Part shown: piece after piece, positions 22,799-34,568 of the stretch
Position numbering within the stretch: position 1 is the first letter of the stretch
Layout of the letters: each line of letters begins with the position of its first letter
Notes under the pieces: model-generated
Told to the model about the DNA's origin: nothing
The model's database searches: none
Seen by the model: the letters and a program-made list of their open reading frames with translations, nothing else
NCBI GenBank assembly: GCA_029959085.1
Contig: JARWIR010000003.1
Coordinates: forward strand, 36,319,505-36,383,504
DNA: 64,000 bases
Direction of reading: 5' to 3'
From: Nemophila menziesii
Taxonomy: Eukaryota; Streptophyta; Magnoliopsida; Boraginales; Hydrophyllaceae
Program-made: the position numbers and the translations under genes

Positions 22799-25519
22799 TC
22801 AAGATTTGCGAATATAGCCTCCCCAACAACGAGTAAGGCTATGAACGTCAACTAATCTGCGCTTGACCCCAGTTTTGGGGCGAATTTCTATCACCTTGGC
22901 TGAAACAACCTTCGTGACAATGAATGGTCCCATCCACGAGTCTTTGAAACTTCGTGGCCTGTTCTCGCGTTTGTGGGCTTTCCATAGGACTTCATGGCCA
23001 ACCCCAAACTCAATGTTTGGCTCAGTGTCCACAGGTTTTAAGTGGATTTCCTCAGGAGGGACTTTGTGATGTGAAAGGCTGTGGATGATAGGCACGGTGG
23101 GATCCAACTTCCTTGGTTTTTTACCCAAGACATAGAAGGTCTCGGATACATTTTTAGCATGAAGGGTGATGGTCCCATCTTGGAAGTTGATCACACTTTG
23201 ACTTGTGGCCATGAAGGGTCGTCCAAGTATGATCGGAACCTGCTTATCTGCATCAAACTCAAGAATAACAAAGTCAGTAGGGATGGTGATATTACCTGCA
23301 CGGACTAAGACGTCCTCCACTGTTCCCCATGTCCTCTTCACTGAGTTGTCAGCAAACTGCAACTTCACTGGAGTTTTCTCGGATTTCTGAAGTCCAAGTC
23401 TCTCGAACACGGACTTAGGCATAAGATTCACACCAGAACCCACATCGTACATCGCTTTCACCTTGAGCCTACCATGTAATTGAATAGGAAGGTTGAAACT
23501 TCCCGGATCTTTAAGCTTAGTAGGTAGCTCTTTCTCACTTCTTCTCGAAACCCTCAGGTTCTCTCTTGGGATCTCCACACTCGCCTCTTTTTCAGGACTA
23601 ACTTGCGTAAAAACTTGTTGCGGTGTAAGTCCTCTCTTCGCAATCTCAAGCATTTGGGCGTTGATATTTTCAGGTTGGTACGCCTCTACAAATGTCTTGA
23701 GAGCAGTGTCATCTTTAGGATTTGTATCAGGAATAGTTGATGACACTGGTTGAACACTAGGTGGCGATTCCACCTTCTCTTCTTCTTTCTCCTCTAGCAC
23801 AGCAGGTGCCACTTCATCTTCTTTCGATTCTTCTTTTGAGGCTTCTTCCTCTTTCTCTCTCGCTAACTCCGCTGCATACTCTACCATCGATCGCATCTCC
23901 TCTTGCACCTTTCTCAGTAGCTCTATGAACTCGTCTCTTTCTTCATCGCTTTCCAGATGATAAACTTCTAGACAGTCGGACTCCTCGGGGTTAGACTCGG
24001 TTGGCTCTTCTTCAATACTGGGAACTTCCACGGCACTAATGGCAGCATGTGGTGCCTCCTCCTTTTCTTTTTCGATTTCAAGGCATATAGCCTTGCAAGC
24101 TTCGAACCCAAAATTGTTTTCACCTCCTTCGATTGCCTTTACTTCCTTTTGTTCTATTAGATGCTTGTTTATTTGGTCTAATTGAGTACTTAGCATCTGA
24201 AGTATGGCATCGTGTCCTCGGACTTTTTCCTCTTGAGCGTTTACAGTTGTGTTCAAACGGTCTAGAGCTTGTACTATCTGTGTATTGTCCATAGATCCTT
24301 CTTGCGGATACTGAGGTAAAGCTTTTTGGTCTAAAGTATCGGTATAGGCGTCTTGAGCAGGTTGTTTTGGAGGAGTAGGTCGATTCTGATATTGGTTTTG
24401 GTACTGACCTCTCTGTTGGTAAGAGTTGTTCTGGGGTCGCGATTGATATTGACCAGGATTAGCGGCCCCTTGTGGATTTGAATACTGCATACCCGGATGG
24501 TTGCGGTTGCCCCATCGGTTGGATATGAAGTAAACAGATTGCGGATTTGATTCGCACTCTTCCCATGAATGATCGTTAACTCCACATTGTTGACAACCTT
24601 GTGCCTCTTGAACTACCTTTGTAGCAGCTAAATTCTTCTCCATCGCGATTCTCAGCTCCTTGATTTGATTTTCTAACGAGGATATTTGAGCTGAGTTCGC
24701 AGTTTCTGCATCTAAACGAAGCGTTCCTCGGGTCTTTGCTGCGGAAGCTCGCGTTGAAGGCCAACTTCTTTCTTGTTCCATAATATTTTCTAACACCTCG
24801 GAAGCTTCGTTGTGATTCATGGACACAAAATTACCCTTTCCAATGTTATCCACCTTGTCTCTACCCTTGTCATCAAGACCTTCATAGAATATAGCAAGTT
24901 GTAGAGCAGGTGTATAACCATGGAGCGGGCATCTAGCTAATTTTTGTTGAAACCTTGTCCATGCTTCTCCCACTGTTTCTCCATCTTCTTGAGAAAATCT
25001 TGCAAGCTCGGTTTGATCTTTAAGTCTCATGCTCTTCGGATAAAATCGGTTAAAGAATGCGGCTTGAAGCTCTCTCCAAGAGTGAATGGTTCCATGTGGT
25101 TGTCTTTCTAGCCAATCGCTAGCTCTTCCGGTCAAGAAAAACGAAAACATATGACAGTACAGTTGCTCGCGTGTAATGCCAGGAGTAATATAGGCATCAC
25201 AAATCTGCATGAACTTCTGAATCGCTTTTACCGGATCTTGAATTGCAGTACCAGTATATAGTCCGAAACTTTGAAATTGACTAAGCATACCCGGATCGGG
25301 TCTAAATTTGATATTCGGAATCTCAGGAGGGCGGTAACCGATGGGTTGAACATGGAATGGTATGTTAAGGCCAGGTAGATCTTGTTCAACTCGGTTTTGT
25401 TGATTATTCTGCCCATTACCTTCTCCTACTGGTAAATGTACACCAGGTGGAATGTATGCTGGAGGTCCTCCTGGAGCAAAGTAAACTAACTCCGGATCAT
25501 TATCATGTATGTCTGCCAT
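22799..25519 (-). CDS. gag-protease with integrase C-terminal tail, element B
   Basis: 906 residues from the first ATG (25519-25517). The same frame stays open and gag-like to 25612 (GTG), so a non-AUG or spliced start is possible. Order: capsid (RFRPDPGML, GRASDWLERQPHG, NRFYPKSMR), zinc knuckle C309-C312-H317-C322, Gln/Asn-rich stretch, long Glu/Lys-rich linker, then aspartic protease with YDVGSGVNLMP (catalytic Asp692) and IILGRPFMATSQSVI. It ends in GHEVLWKAHKR, FKDSWMGPFIVTKV and KRRLVDVHSL, an integrase C-terminal-type module. RT, RNase H and the HHCC/D,D,E integrase parts are missing, and the join is in frame. It could form particles and process itself, but reverse transcription and integration must come from a partner. 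No internal stop, in contrast to element A. Confidence 0.9.
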   Translation of the reverse strand: MADIHDNDPELVYFAPGGPPAYIPPGVHLPVGEGNGQNNQQNRVEQDLPGLNIPFHVQPIGYRPPEIPNIKFRPDPGMLSQFQSFGLYTGTAIQDPVKAIQKFMQICDAYITPGITREQLYCHMFSFFLTGRASDWLERQPHGTIHSWRELQAAFFNRFYPKSMRLKDQTELARFSQEDGETVGEAWTRFQQKLARCPLHGYTPALQLAIFYEGLDDKGRDKVDNIGKGNFVSMNHNEASEVLENIMEQERSWPSTRASAAKTRGTLRLDAETANSAQISSLENQIKELRIAMEKNLAATKVVQEAQGCQQCGVNDHSWEECESNPQSVYFISNRWGNRNHPGMQYSNPQGAANPGQYQSRPQNNSYQQRGQYQNQYQNRPTPPKQPAQDAYTDTLDQKALPQYPQEGSMDNTQIVQALDRLNTTVNAQEEKVRGHDAILQMLSTQLDQINKHLIEQKEVKAIEGGENNFGFEACKAICLEIEKEKEEAPHAAISAVEVPSIEEEPTESNPEESDCLEVYHLESDEERDEFIELLRKVQEEMRSMVEYAAELAREKEEEASKEESKEDEVAPAVLEEKEEEKVESPPSVQPVSSTIPDTNPKDDTALKTFVEAYQPENINAQMLEIAKRGLTPQQVFTQVSPEKEASVEIPRENLRVSRRSEKELPTKLKDPGSFNLPIQLHGRLKVKAMYDVGSGVNLMPKSVFERLGLQKSEKTPVKLQFADNSVKRTWGTVEDVLVRAGNITIPTDFVILEFDADKQVPIILGRPFMATSQSVINFQDGTITLHAKNVSETFYVLGKKPRKLDPTVPIIHSLSHHKVPPEEIHLKPVDTEPNIEFGVGHEVLWKAHKRENRPRSFKDSWMGPFIVTKVVSAKVIEIRPKTGVKRRLVDVHSLTRCWGGYIRKS

Positions 25520-25754
25520 AGCTCTTCTCAAGGCTCTTTCCTCACGAATTCGTTTGTTATAAGCTCTGAAGCTCCTCTCAGGCTCCGGTAAGGGAGGCCA
25601 AGAATTAAACACTGTGAAACCTGAAAAAGACTAAAGCAAACCACAAGCGTAAATCTGGAAAAATAAAAACTAAAACTAAACTAAAAACTGAAAAGTAAAA
25701 ACTAATTAAAGACTAAAACTCGAAATAGATAACCCACACGCTAACGAAACACAA

Positions 25755-25773
25755 GTCCCCGGCAGCGGCGCCA
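25755..25773 (-). other. primer binding site of element B
   Basis: Minus strand TGGCGCCGCTGCCGGGGAC, six bases after the 5' LTR, complementary to the tRNA-Asp 3' end apart from about one base. Confidence 0.85.
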
Positions 25774-25779
25774 AAAACT

Positions 25780-27310
25780 TGGTGTCGCCTAGGGTGTGAT
25801 AAAAATAAGATCAAATTAAGTATGGAAAACTATGCACTCTCACCCTAGACAGGCACAGTACTGCAAGTATTACAGGACGTATGCAAGTTTTAATGATAAG
25901 TAGAGTTCGTTCTCAGGGACTTAAGTGTGTTAAACGCGTAGGAACAGATAACGAGTAAAAGTAAATAACTAGAAAACAGAAAATTAAATATTTGGTTTTT
26001 CGAATTTATAAATTAAAACTAAATTAAAACTAAGAAAATAAAGACAATAAAGTAAAAGATTAAGAATATGAGATGAGAAGTATAGCTTAGGTTTTGCTAG
26101 TATGCACTAATCCTTCTAATTCTATCTATAGATCTAGTTCATAAGGGAGAATATTAGCTCTTGGTAATACTTAGTCAGGATTCTAAATTCCACTACCTTA
26201 GACCTTGAGAGCGACTAAGGGGGCTACGTCACAACCAAGAAGTGATTTAAAATAGGGTTATCAAACGCCACTAAGGCCCTAAGCAAATACTGCAAGTCTT
26301 GGTGGTACTGTGGTTAAAACAAACCTTAATGACTATCTAGTTAGAAGTATGTTTTGTCAGAACTGCTATCGACACTAGACATTATGTGGTGGTTCAATAG
26401 TTAAACACCCTTACAAGGTGACCATCTAACTACTCTTAAAACAATCCTAAAGTGATCAGTTCTAGGAAAGACATTAAATCAAAACACATAAGCAAATATA
26501 AAGTAAGAAGCTAATATCAGATTAAAACATATAATTCCCAAAGAAACTTAGATAGAAGAATTAGAATTCATAGATTATACATATGCAAAACCCAAGCTAT
26601 GGGAGGTTTAGTTCATACCTGAAGGAAATAAACTAAAAGAAATAATAAAAGACATCATCTTGCTCTCTACAATAAACTGGAAGAATAAAACCTTAAGAAC
26701 TAATTACTATGAGGCAAGGATGATTTACAAGTGATATAAGGGTGTATTTATAGGTGTTTAGAAGACCTAATTCGTTTTCTTGAGGAATTGTTAAGGTAAT
26801 GGACTTCTAGCCCAACTCAACTTCGTATGGAAATAAAGATAAACACTGCTTGCGTTGTTTTGGTCATAACTTCTTTATTATTGGTCCGATTTTGCTCCAC
26901 AAGATACCAAAAGAATCGCAACAGAATTATCTAGGCCCTATAAGAGTAATCTACCAAATTCGGCCTCTTTATTAGGTAAAAACGCCTATCTTTGCAGAAT
27001 CCCAGATTTAGGCACCTTTTCCTTTTCCATCTTTTTAGCAATTCTTTCCTTATCTCCAATTACCATGCATATCTCCTTCCATAAGTTGTTGTCTTTGACT
27101 TGGACTCTAATTAATCTCCATAATTATCTTTAAATCTACACACTAAATAAACAATTAAACCCAATATGCTCTAAAAATATTAATTCTACAAATCAAGACA
27201 CAAAATAGGAAAGTGCACTAAAACTCAAAAAAATCGACATTATTGACTTCTAAAACACTAAAAATGATGTCTCATCTTAACATAAATCTATCACAAATGA
27301 GGAGACATCA
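25780..27310 (-). repeat. 5' LTR of element B
   Basis: 1531 bp. A TATA-type box (TATAAATA on minus) is at 26745-26752. It starts TGATGTCTCC at 27310, and the next GAGACATCA creates an inverted repeat at the very terminus. Confidence 0.95.
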
Positions 27311-27483
27311 CGCGTACCACGACTATTCCCATAGGAAATATACACACCTCCTCATGCATACTTCCATTGAATCAGAACTAGGTTACCCATGTTCAGGGAG
27401 GAGACACGAACCTTGCACCTCTTGCTTACCCCCTTTAAGAGCTCAAGAAATAATAAGGCTGAGGGGATCTCATAGTTATTCTT

Positions 27484-27641
27484 GATTGCACAGAATGCTT
27501 GTCAATATGTAAATAAATTGTAAGAAAAAGATTAATAAAAAATACAGTAGCCTTTCCTAGTTTAAATATTACCCCACTTGTCTAGATATTATGTTATTTT
27601 TTGGACGGTTGTACAAACAAAACAATATAATTCGTTAATAA
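27484..27641. other. short spacer before LINE relic
   Basis: AT-rich; probably the 3' UTR of the minus-strand LINE. No separate feature is seen. Confidence 0.35.
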
Positions 27642-28925
27642 TTAGTCAATCCCTAATCTTGAAAAGTTTAAAGGTAGGGACGCATGTCCTTCTTCCGAAA
27701 TTATCGTTTGCCTAGCTTTTTTTGCAGCAGTGTCAGCCATTTCGTTTAGTCTTCGCGACAAATATTTGAAAACCAAATTCTGGTGTTCATCAACGCTCTG
27801 TGAGATCCACCTGACGTACGTTCCAACATTCCACCATGCAGCTGGCAACGATTTGATACCTTGAATAATCTCAAGGTTGTCTGAGCAAATAATGGTTTTC
27901 TTACCTGGCCGTTGAAGGGTCATCTTCGCGGCTTCCAGGACAGTCGTTGCTTCTTCTTCAGCCACTGAATCCGTCCAAATGGCTTTAGAAAAAATCTGCC
28001 TCTGTCCTGTACTTGTATCCCGTTGAACAATCCCTATACCACTCTGCTGAGTTTTGTCGATAAAAGATGCATCACAGGTAAAAATAGTTTTAGTTCCCCT
28101 GAGCTCCGATGGGTCCTAAGGATTATCAACATGGGGTTGCTGACTCTTGGGAACACTATGAGGGAGTGAATCCCATTGTTGGCCAAACAAGTCCTTCATA
28201 CCTGCGTGAATAGAGAAGATAACAAATTGTGGTTCAGTGGTGTGATTATCATGTACCATTTTTATTTTTGATTTGCATATGTTCCATAATGTCAACAAAA
28301 TATACGCAATAACTTTATTTCTTTTCCATAAAGAGTCCTCAATATTGTCACTTATATTGATCAACCATTTTCCGAGTGATTCAGGATCCGCCTCCGGTAT
28401 TCGTAACTGCATAGCAGTTTCTGGCCAAACCTGTTTGCTAGAAGCACATGATAATAATAGGTGTACCACTGTATTCGTCACGTTGTCACACCAAATGCAG
28501 CATTTGTTGTCACTGCACTTCCTCTTGTAAAGATTTTGTTTGGTGGGAATGATGTTTCTACATGCTCGCCACGCAAAGGCACAAACTCTATTAGGGACGT
28601 TGGATTTCCACACCGTATTCCATAGCTTTGGGTTGTTTATACTTGCTTGAATCGAGGTTTGAGCACCGTTGACCTCTTCCAGTTTAGTAAGAGTTTGATG
28701 TCCCGATTTAGTAGTATATTTTCCCGACTAAGAGTGTGGACAAGTAAATATATCTTGATCGTTAGTATTAAGTAGGGGTATTTTCCTGATTTCACCTTTC
28801 ACCGGATCGGGTAAAACAGAGTCCACAATCTCCCAATTCCAGCCCTTCCTATTCGGAGTCATCAGTTGCTCGACTGTTTCCAATGTTGTGTTAATTAGTC
28901 TATCTTTGATAATACCAGACGGTAA
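27642..28925 (-). pseudogene. LINE 3' fragment: zf-RVT and RNase H
   Basis: Minus-strand frame reads an RT tail/linker (RKGWNWEIVDSVLPDP near 28830), a zf-RVT domain (WKSNVPNRVCAFAWRACRNI, CCIWCDNVTNTVVHLLLSCA; 28616-28430) and an RVT_3-type RNase H (TCDASFIDKTQQSGIGIV, ICSDNLEIIQGI, RRLNEMADTAAKKAR; 28085-27650). It is interrupted by in-frame stops near 28730 and 28116, otherwise in one frame, so it is less decayed than the LINE at 4970. The 5' part is absent; the fragment ends near 28925. Confidence 0.85.
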
Positions 28926-29241
28926 ATGTCAACGACTCGAAACAATTATTAATTAAATATAAAAGTCATTAATCCAATCATGAGTAGAGTAACAAAAGAC
29001 TTGATTAAAAAATTCATGGTGATTAAATGATATTATGTGGACTAATATGCCCCTGCTACAACTAAGTAAAGATGCTCAACGTAACAAAATTAAAGAACTA
29101 TCTGATATCGTATCATTTTCGCTATTTAATAAAATGTAACAAATTTCAAATAACATCTCAAGACTATAGTTACGATTTTTTTAAGTATCACAATTTTATA
29201 CTTTTGTTATCCAACACAGTGAACTTCAATTGTAACAACAT
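28926..29241. other. AT-rich spacer, nothing recognised
   Basis: No open frame or repeat structure could be supported. Confidence 0.35.
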
Positions 29242-29460
29242 TTAGATAAGCAATGTTACCTCAGTAGGCCTAAATACTATAAATTCTATCTCACCAAAAA
29301 GATTTAAACACTCCTCTAGATAACCATTCTGTGAATGAATCAAAAGTATAGAATTCCATACCACAACATCCATTACCATAATCATATCAAAAACTTGTAT
29401 CGAATTACCGGTACACCTATATTTTGCGTAAATATTAATCAAATCATCATTAATAATAAA
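29242..29460 (-). pseudogene. pentatricopeptide-repeat (PPR) fragment
   Basis: About 66 residues resembling two PPR motifs (INIYAKYRCTGNSIQVFDMI, then VVVWNSILLIHSQNGYLEEC and LNLFGEI). PPR genes usually encode many tandem 35-residue repeats for organellar RNA processing. Here no further motif is found on either side, so it is a relic or a captured exon piece. Confidence 0.5.
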
Positions 29461-29989
29461 TCGTCTTTCGTTTAGTTTGTCCTACTCTATCACGAACACC
29501 CCTTCCCAAATTGATATCAGGTGATTTCACACACACCTTAAGCACAAAAGGGAAAGGAAGGTCTACATGCAACAACTGTGATAAGTCATATCATAATACT
29601 GCCTCTCATGTCCATCCTTTACTAGCACCAGAGGCGGTCTTGGGCAGGTGCTAGTGGTACGATGGGCCAGTGCAAGTGGTGCGATTGAACAGGGCCCAAA
29701 AATTATCAAGAGCCCAATTTTTTTAATAAATCCATTATATAATATTAGGTCAAAAAATTTGACAAACTTTTTTATTTCAATAATTATTCTCTCGTTGACA
29801 TAAAATTCTCTCACACTTTTACAATTCCCCCAAAAAAAAAAAGATTAACATCAGCAAAAAAATCAATTTACCTTTTTCTTTTATTCATTAAAAATGTCAT
29901 TATTATTAACCATTAATTTATAAAGGGGTTATTGCCTAAAGTATCCTCATTAAAATCTCTAATAATTTTTTTAAGCCTCCAAAATTATT
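29461..29989. other. spacer with possible hAT-type terminus
   Basis: At 29630-29700 the sequence CACCAGAGGCGGTCTTGGGC, followed by GC-richer DNA, resembles ends of plant hAT (Tip100-like) elements. No partner end was found, so this is a weak call. The remainder is AT-rich with no gene. Confidence 0.25.
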
Positions 29990-31235
<1,246 letters not shown>

Positions 31236-31540
31236 ATCATACACATATAATATATACGAGTAATATCCAATAATATGCTGCCATGTGTATGATCTATTTA
31301 CTAGATTAATGTAATTTATTTAATTAAGAAATAGTGATTGTCTTAAATAACCTTGCTTAATTTTTGGGTATTTCAATCCTAAATTTAATTTTACTTCCTC
31401 CAATAAATTTAAATTTATGAAATTACACTCCTACCCATATTTAGTCATATATTTATATATTAATTCAACTAGTAACATATATATTATAAAATATACGTAA
31501 TAATAAATTATAAAAAATTGTACTTAAATAAATAATATTA
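31236..31540. other. AT-rich spacer, nothing recognised
   Basis: Between the Mutator-like fragment and the minisatellite; no feature seen. Confidence 0.35.
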
Positions 31541-33128
31541 AAGAAAGAATTACGAACAGCAGAAAAAAGATTATGAACCGTTAAAGAAGGAACAACGAAC
31601 GGTTAAAGAAGGAATTATGAACCGTCAAAGAAGGAATTACGAACCGTTAGTAAAGGAATAACGAACAGTTAATGAAGGAATAACGAACCGTTAATGAAGG
31701 AATATAGAACCTTTAAAGAAAGAATAACAAATCGTTAAAGAAGGAATTACGAACGGTTAAAAAAGGAATTACGAACCGTTAAAGAATAAATTACAAACCG
31801 TTAAAGAAGAAATAACGAACCGTTAAAGAAGGAATAACGAACCGTTAAAGAAGGAATAACGAACCGCTAAAGAAGGAATAACGAACCGCTAAAAAAGGAA
31901 TAACGAACCGTTAAAGAAGGAATAACGAACCGTTAAAGAAGGAATTACGAACCGTTAAAGAGGGAATAACGAACCATTGATGAAGGAATAACGAACCGTT
32001 AATGAAGGAATTACAAACCGTTAAAGAAGGAATAACGAACCGTTAAAGAAGGAATAACGAACCGTTAATGAAGGAATAACAAACCGTTAGAGAAAGAATA
32101 ACGAACCATTAGAGAAGGAATAACGAACAGTTAGAGAAGGAATAACGATCAGTTAGAGAAGGAATAACGAACTGTTAGAGAAGGAATAACGAACCGTTAG
32201 AGAAGGAATAACGAACCGTTAATGAAGGATTAACAAACCGTTAATGATGGAATAACGAATCGTTAAAGAAGAATTTGAACTGTTACAAAAGGAATAACGA
32301 ACCGTTACAGAAGGAGTAACGAACCGTTGGAGAAGGATTTACAAACTGTCAGAGAAGGAATTACGAACCGTTAGAGAAGGAATTACGGACCGTTAGAGAA
32401 GGAACAACGAACAGTTAGAGAAGGAACAACGAACCGTTAGAGAAGGAATAACGAACCGTTAATGAAGGAATAACGAACCGTTAATGAAGGAATAACGAAC
32501 AGTTAATGAAGGAATAACGAACGGTTAATGAAGGAATAACAAACCGTTAGTGAAGGAATAACGAACCATTAAAGAACGAATAACGAATCGTTAAAGAAGG
32601 AATAACGGTCCGTTAGAGAAGAAATAACGAACTGTTAGAGAAAGAATTACGAACCGCTAAAGAAGGAATAACGAACCGCTAAAGAATGAATAACGAACCG
32701 CTAATAAAGGAATAACGAACCGTTAATGAAGGAATAACGCACCGTTCATGAAGGAATAACGAACCGTTAAAGAAGGAATAACGAACCGTTAATGAAGGAA
32801 TAATGAACCGATAAAGAAAGAATAACGAACCGTTAGAGAAGGAATAACGAACCGTCAGAGAAGGAATTACGAACCGTTAAAGGAATAACGAACTGACAAA
32901 GAAAGAATAACGAATCGTTAGAGAAGGAATAACGAACCGTTAGAGAAGGAATTACGAACCGTTAAAGAAGGAATAACAAACCTTAAAGAAGGAATAACGA
33001 ACCGTTATAGAAGGAATAACGAACCGTTAGAGAAAGAATAACGAACCATTAATGAAGGAATAACAAACCGTTAATGAAGAAATAACAAACCGTTAATGAA
33101 GGAATAACGAACAGTTAAAGGAGGAATA
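31541..33128. repeat. 22-bp minisatellite array, about 70 copies
   Basis: Head-to-tail units of GAACCGTTAAAGAAGGAATA plus AC (22 bp), with point variants (CCGCTA, CAGTTA, AATGAAGG, AGAGAAGG) and a few short indels, over about 1.59 kb. It is non-coding, because 22 is not a multiple of three and stop codons are frequent. Nearly every unit keeps AACCGTTA, whose complement TAACGGTT holds the AACGG core known for plant MYB/MSA-type sites. The right end is cut exactly by the copia LTR beginning at 33129. Confidence 0.97.
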
Positions 33129-34511
33129 TGTTGGCATATAGCCTCCCTTAATAAGTTGTTTTAATGTGACAAATCCTCTTATGTTTAGTGTGCTTATTTC
33201 TATTGTTCTTAACATTCTATAGTGCACTCATTATTCATCAAAAAGCTCTTTCTTTATCATGTTAATCATCTTTAGTGTTTTATCTTAAGAAACTAATTCT
33301 CATTCAAATGCTTTTAACCTTATCTTTATGTATATTGAGAATTAGCTTCAGTGTTCAACTTCAAAGATTCTCAGAATAATGTTTCCAACAACTTTCGTAA
33401 AGAAGATTTATTAATCCAAGTCATTATCCTTCAAAGTTACTTGGCGCGGTACACCGCTGCGGTATACCGGACCAATCTTACGGACCAGGGTTGCGGTACA
33501 TTGATTAGTCCGAACAGTAAGCTCAAAGTTAAGTCGAATAGCTCTGCGGTGCACCGGACCATATCCGCGGTACACCGCACAAAAGGGTTTTATGCACAAA
33601 AGACAAGCCATAAGGAATATATCCGTTGGGAGATTAATAGATCCGTTGGACCCAAGTCTTATGACCGTTGGAAGCCATTTTCTACTATAAATTGAAGCTC
33701 TTTGAAGGCTACAACTACACCAACTAATTACAAACATTAAGGGGCTTAATTGCTATCATTCAAGAAGGTGTCAAGTGCTATACATAGTCAAATTCAATCT
33801 TTGTGAGCTTATAAATCCTTTCAAGGAGTTAATCAATCAAGCCACAAGGTTCTATCCACTCAAGAGGAGTAAACAAGCTTATAGTCATATCCACTCTTTT
33901 AGGAGTTTTAGTTACAAGTTTTTATTAGCAAACCTTTAAACACTTTGTTGCTATCCTCTTAAGTCTAGGTCTTGTAATAGATAGATTAAGAGAGAATTCA
34001 AGTATAGGGAGTATACTTGGTGTCCTTGTGTTGTGATTACACAAGTGGTTTGTCCTTCGTGTTATCGAAGAGTTTGTAAAGGTTATTGTGTTCTCGACCC
34101 GGTTAAGAGAGACACGGAAGCTTAGTGAAAAGCTTGAAATCCTAAGGAGGCTTCCTTAGGTAGTGGATGTAGGGAAACCGAACCACTATAAATCGTGTGT
34201 ATCTTTCTATCCCTACTCTATTTACTTTCCGCACTTTATATGTTTGATAATATGCTAGCATGAATATTGTGATATTGATTATCTAGTTTATCTAACATAT
34301 TGCCATCTAGAGTAGTTAGAGATTAGAAACTCGTTTTACTTGTATCAACTATATATCGAACCTCTTAGCTTATCCATTGCATGATCCCTTAAGATTTTGA
34401 TATATTAGTTGACTTAGAAGTTTCTTTCTTAAACTTATAATTGTCCAAAAGATTTTTAATTAGGCATTAATCTTATTAGTAATCCTATTCACCCCCCCTC
34501 TAGGAATATCA
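33129..34511 (+). repeat. 5' LTR of the copia-type element
   Basis: Begins TGTTGGCATATAG and ends GAATATCA, 1383 bp, directly before the tRNA-Met primer site. A TATA box (TATAAATT) is at 33686-33693. GC-rich palindromic motifs lie upstream of it at 33446-33513 and 33545-33579. No 3' partner LTR is in the window, so the left boundary rests on the end of the minisatellite. Confidence 0.75.
33446..33592 (+). promoter_or_regulatory. GC-rich palindromes in the copia LTR
   Basis: Contains GCGGTACACCGC, GCGGTATACCGG, CGGACCAGGGTTGCGGTACA and, at 33545-33579, a 35-bp segment that recurs at 36043-36077 with 31 of 35 identical positions; both copies are followed by AAGGGTTTT. It lies about 95 bp upstream of the LTR TATA box, so it is in U3. 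Confidence 0.7.
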
Positions 34512-34513
34512 AT

Positions 34514-34525
34514 TGGTATCAGAGC
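34514..34525 (+). other. primer binding site (initiator tRNA-Met type)
   Basis: TGGTATCAGAGC, two bases after the LTR end, complementary to the 3' end of plant initiator tRNA-Met, the usual copia primer. Confidence 0.9.
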
Positions 34526-34568
34526 CTAACTCTACGTGAATAGCTTAATCGTTAGTAGAGTAAACGAT

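Larger units (their letters stand above)
17433..27310 (-). mobile_element. complete non-autonomous Athila-type element B
   Basis: 9878 bp, flanked by the 5-bp target duplication CGCGT (17428-17432 and 27311-27315). On the minus strand: 5' LTR (27310-25780), tRNA-Asp-like primer site, gag-protease-integrase-tail ORF, a 1-kb spacer with a GC-rich palindrome block and TATA-like box, ORF2, a 1.6-kb non-coding tail, polypurine tract and 3' LTR (18962-17433). By eye the LTRs differ at about 11 substitutions and one 1-base indel over 1.53 kb (roughly 0.7 %), so the insertion is recent. Reverse transcriptase, RNase H and the integrase catalytic core are missing, so it must be copied by a partner's enzymes. 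Confidence 0.93.
17382..27466 (-). mobile_element. SINE split by insertion of element B
   Basis: A perfect 17-bp target duplication ATCTCATAGTTATTCTT lies at 17365-17381 and 27467-27483. Between them, once element B is set aside, the two SINE parts are 17382-17432 (T-rich, the poly(A) end) and 27311-27466 (tRNA-like head with B-box-like GGTTCGTGTCTCC on minus). The pieces meet at the 5-bp duplication made by element B. It shares the CCCATGTTCAGGGAGGAG segment with the SINE at 11242. Confidence 0.85.

Noticed and set aside
31541..33128. CRISPR-like repeat array
   Set aside because: Units are contiguous 22-bp tandem copies without unique spacers, in a plant genome; it is a minisatellite.
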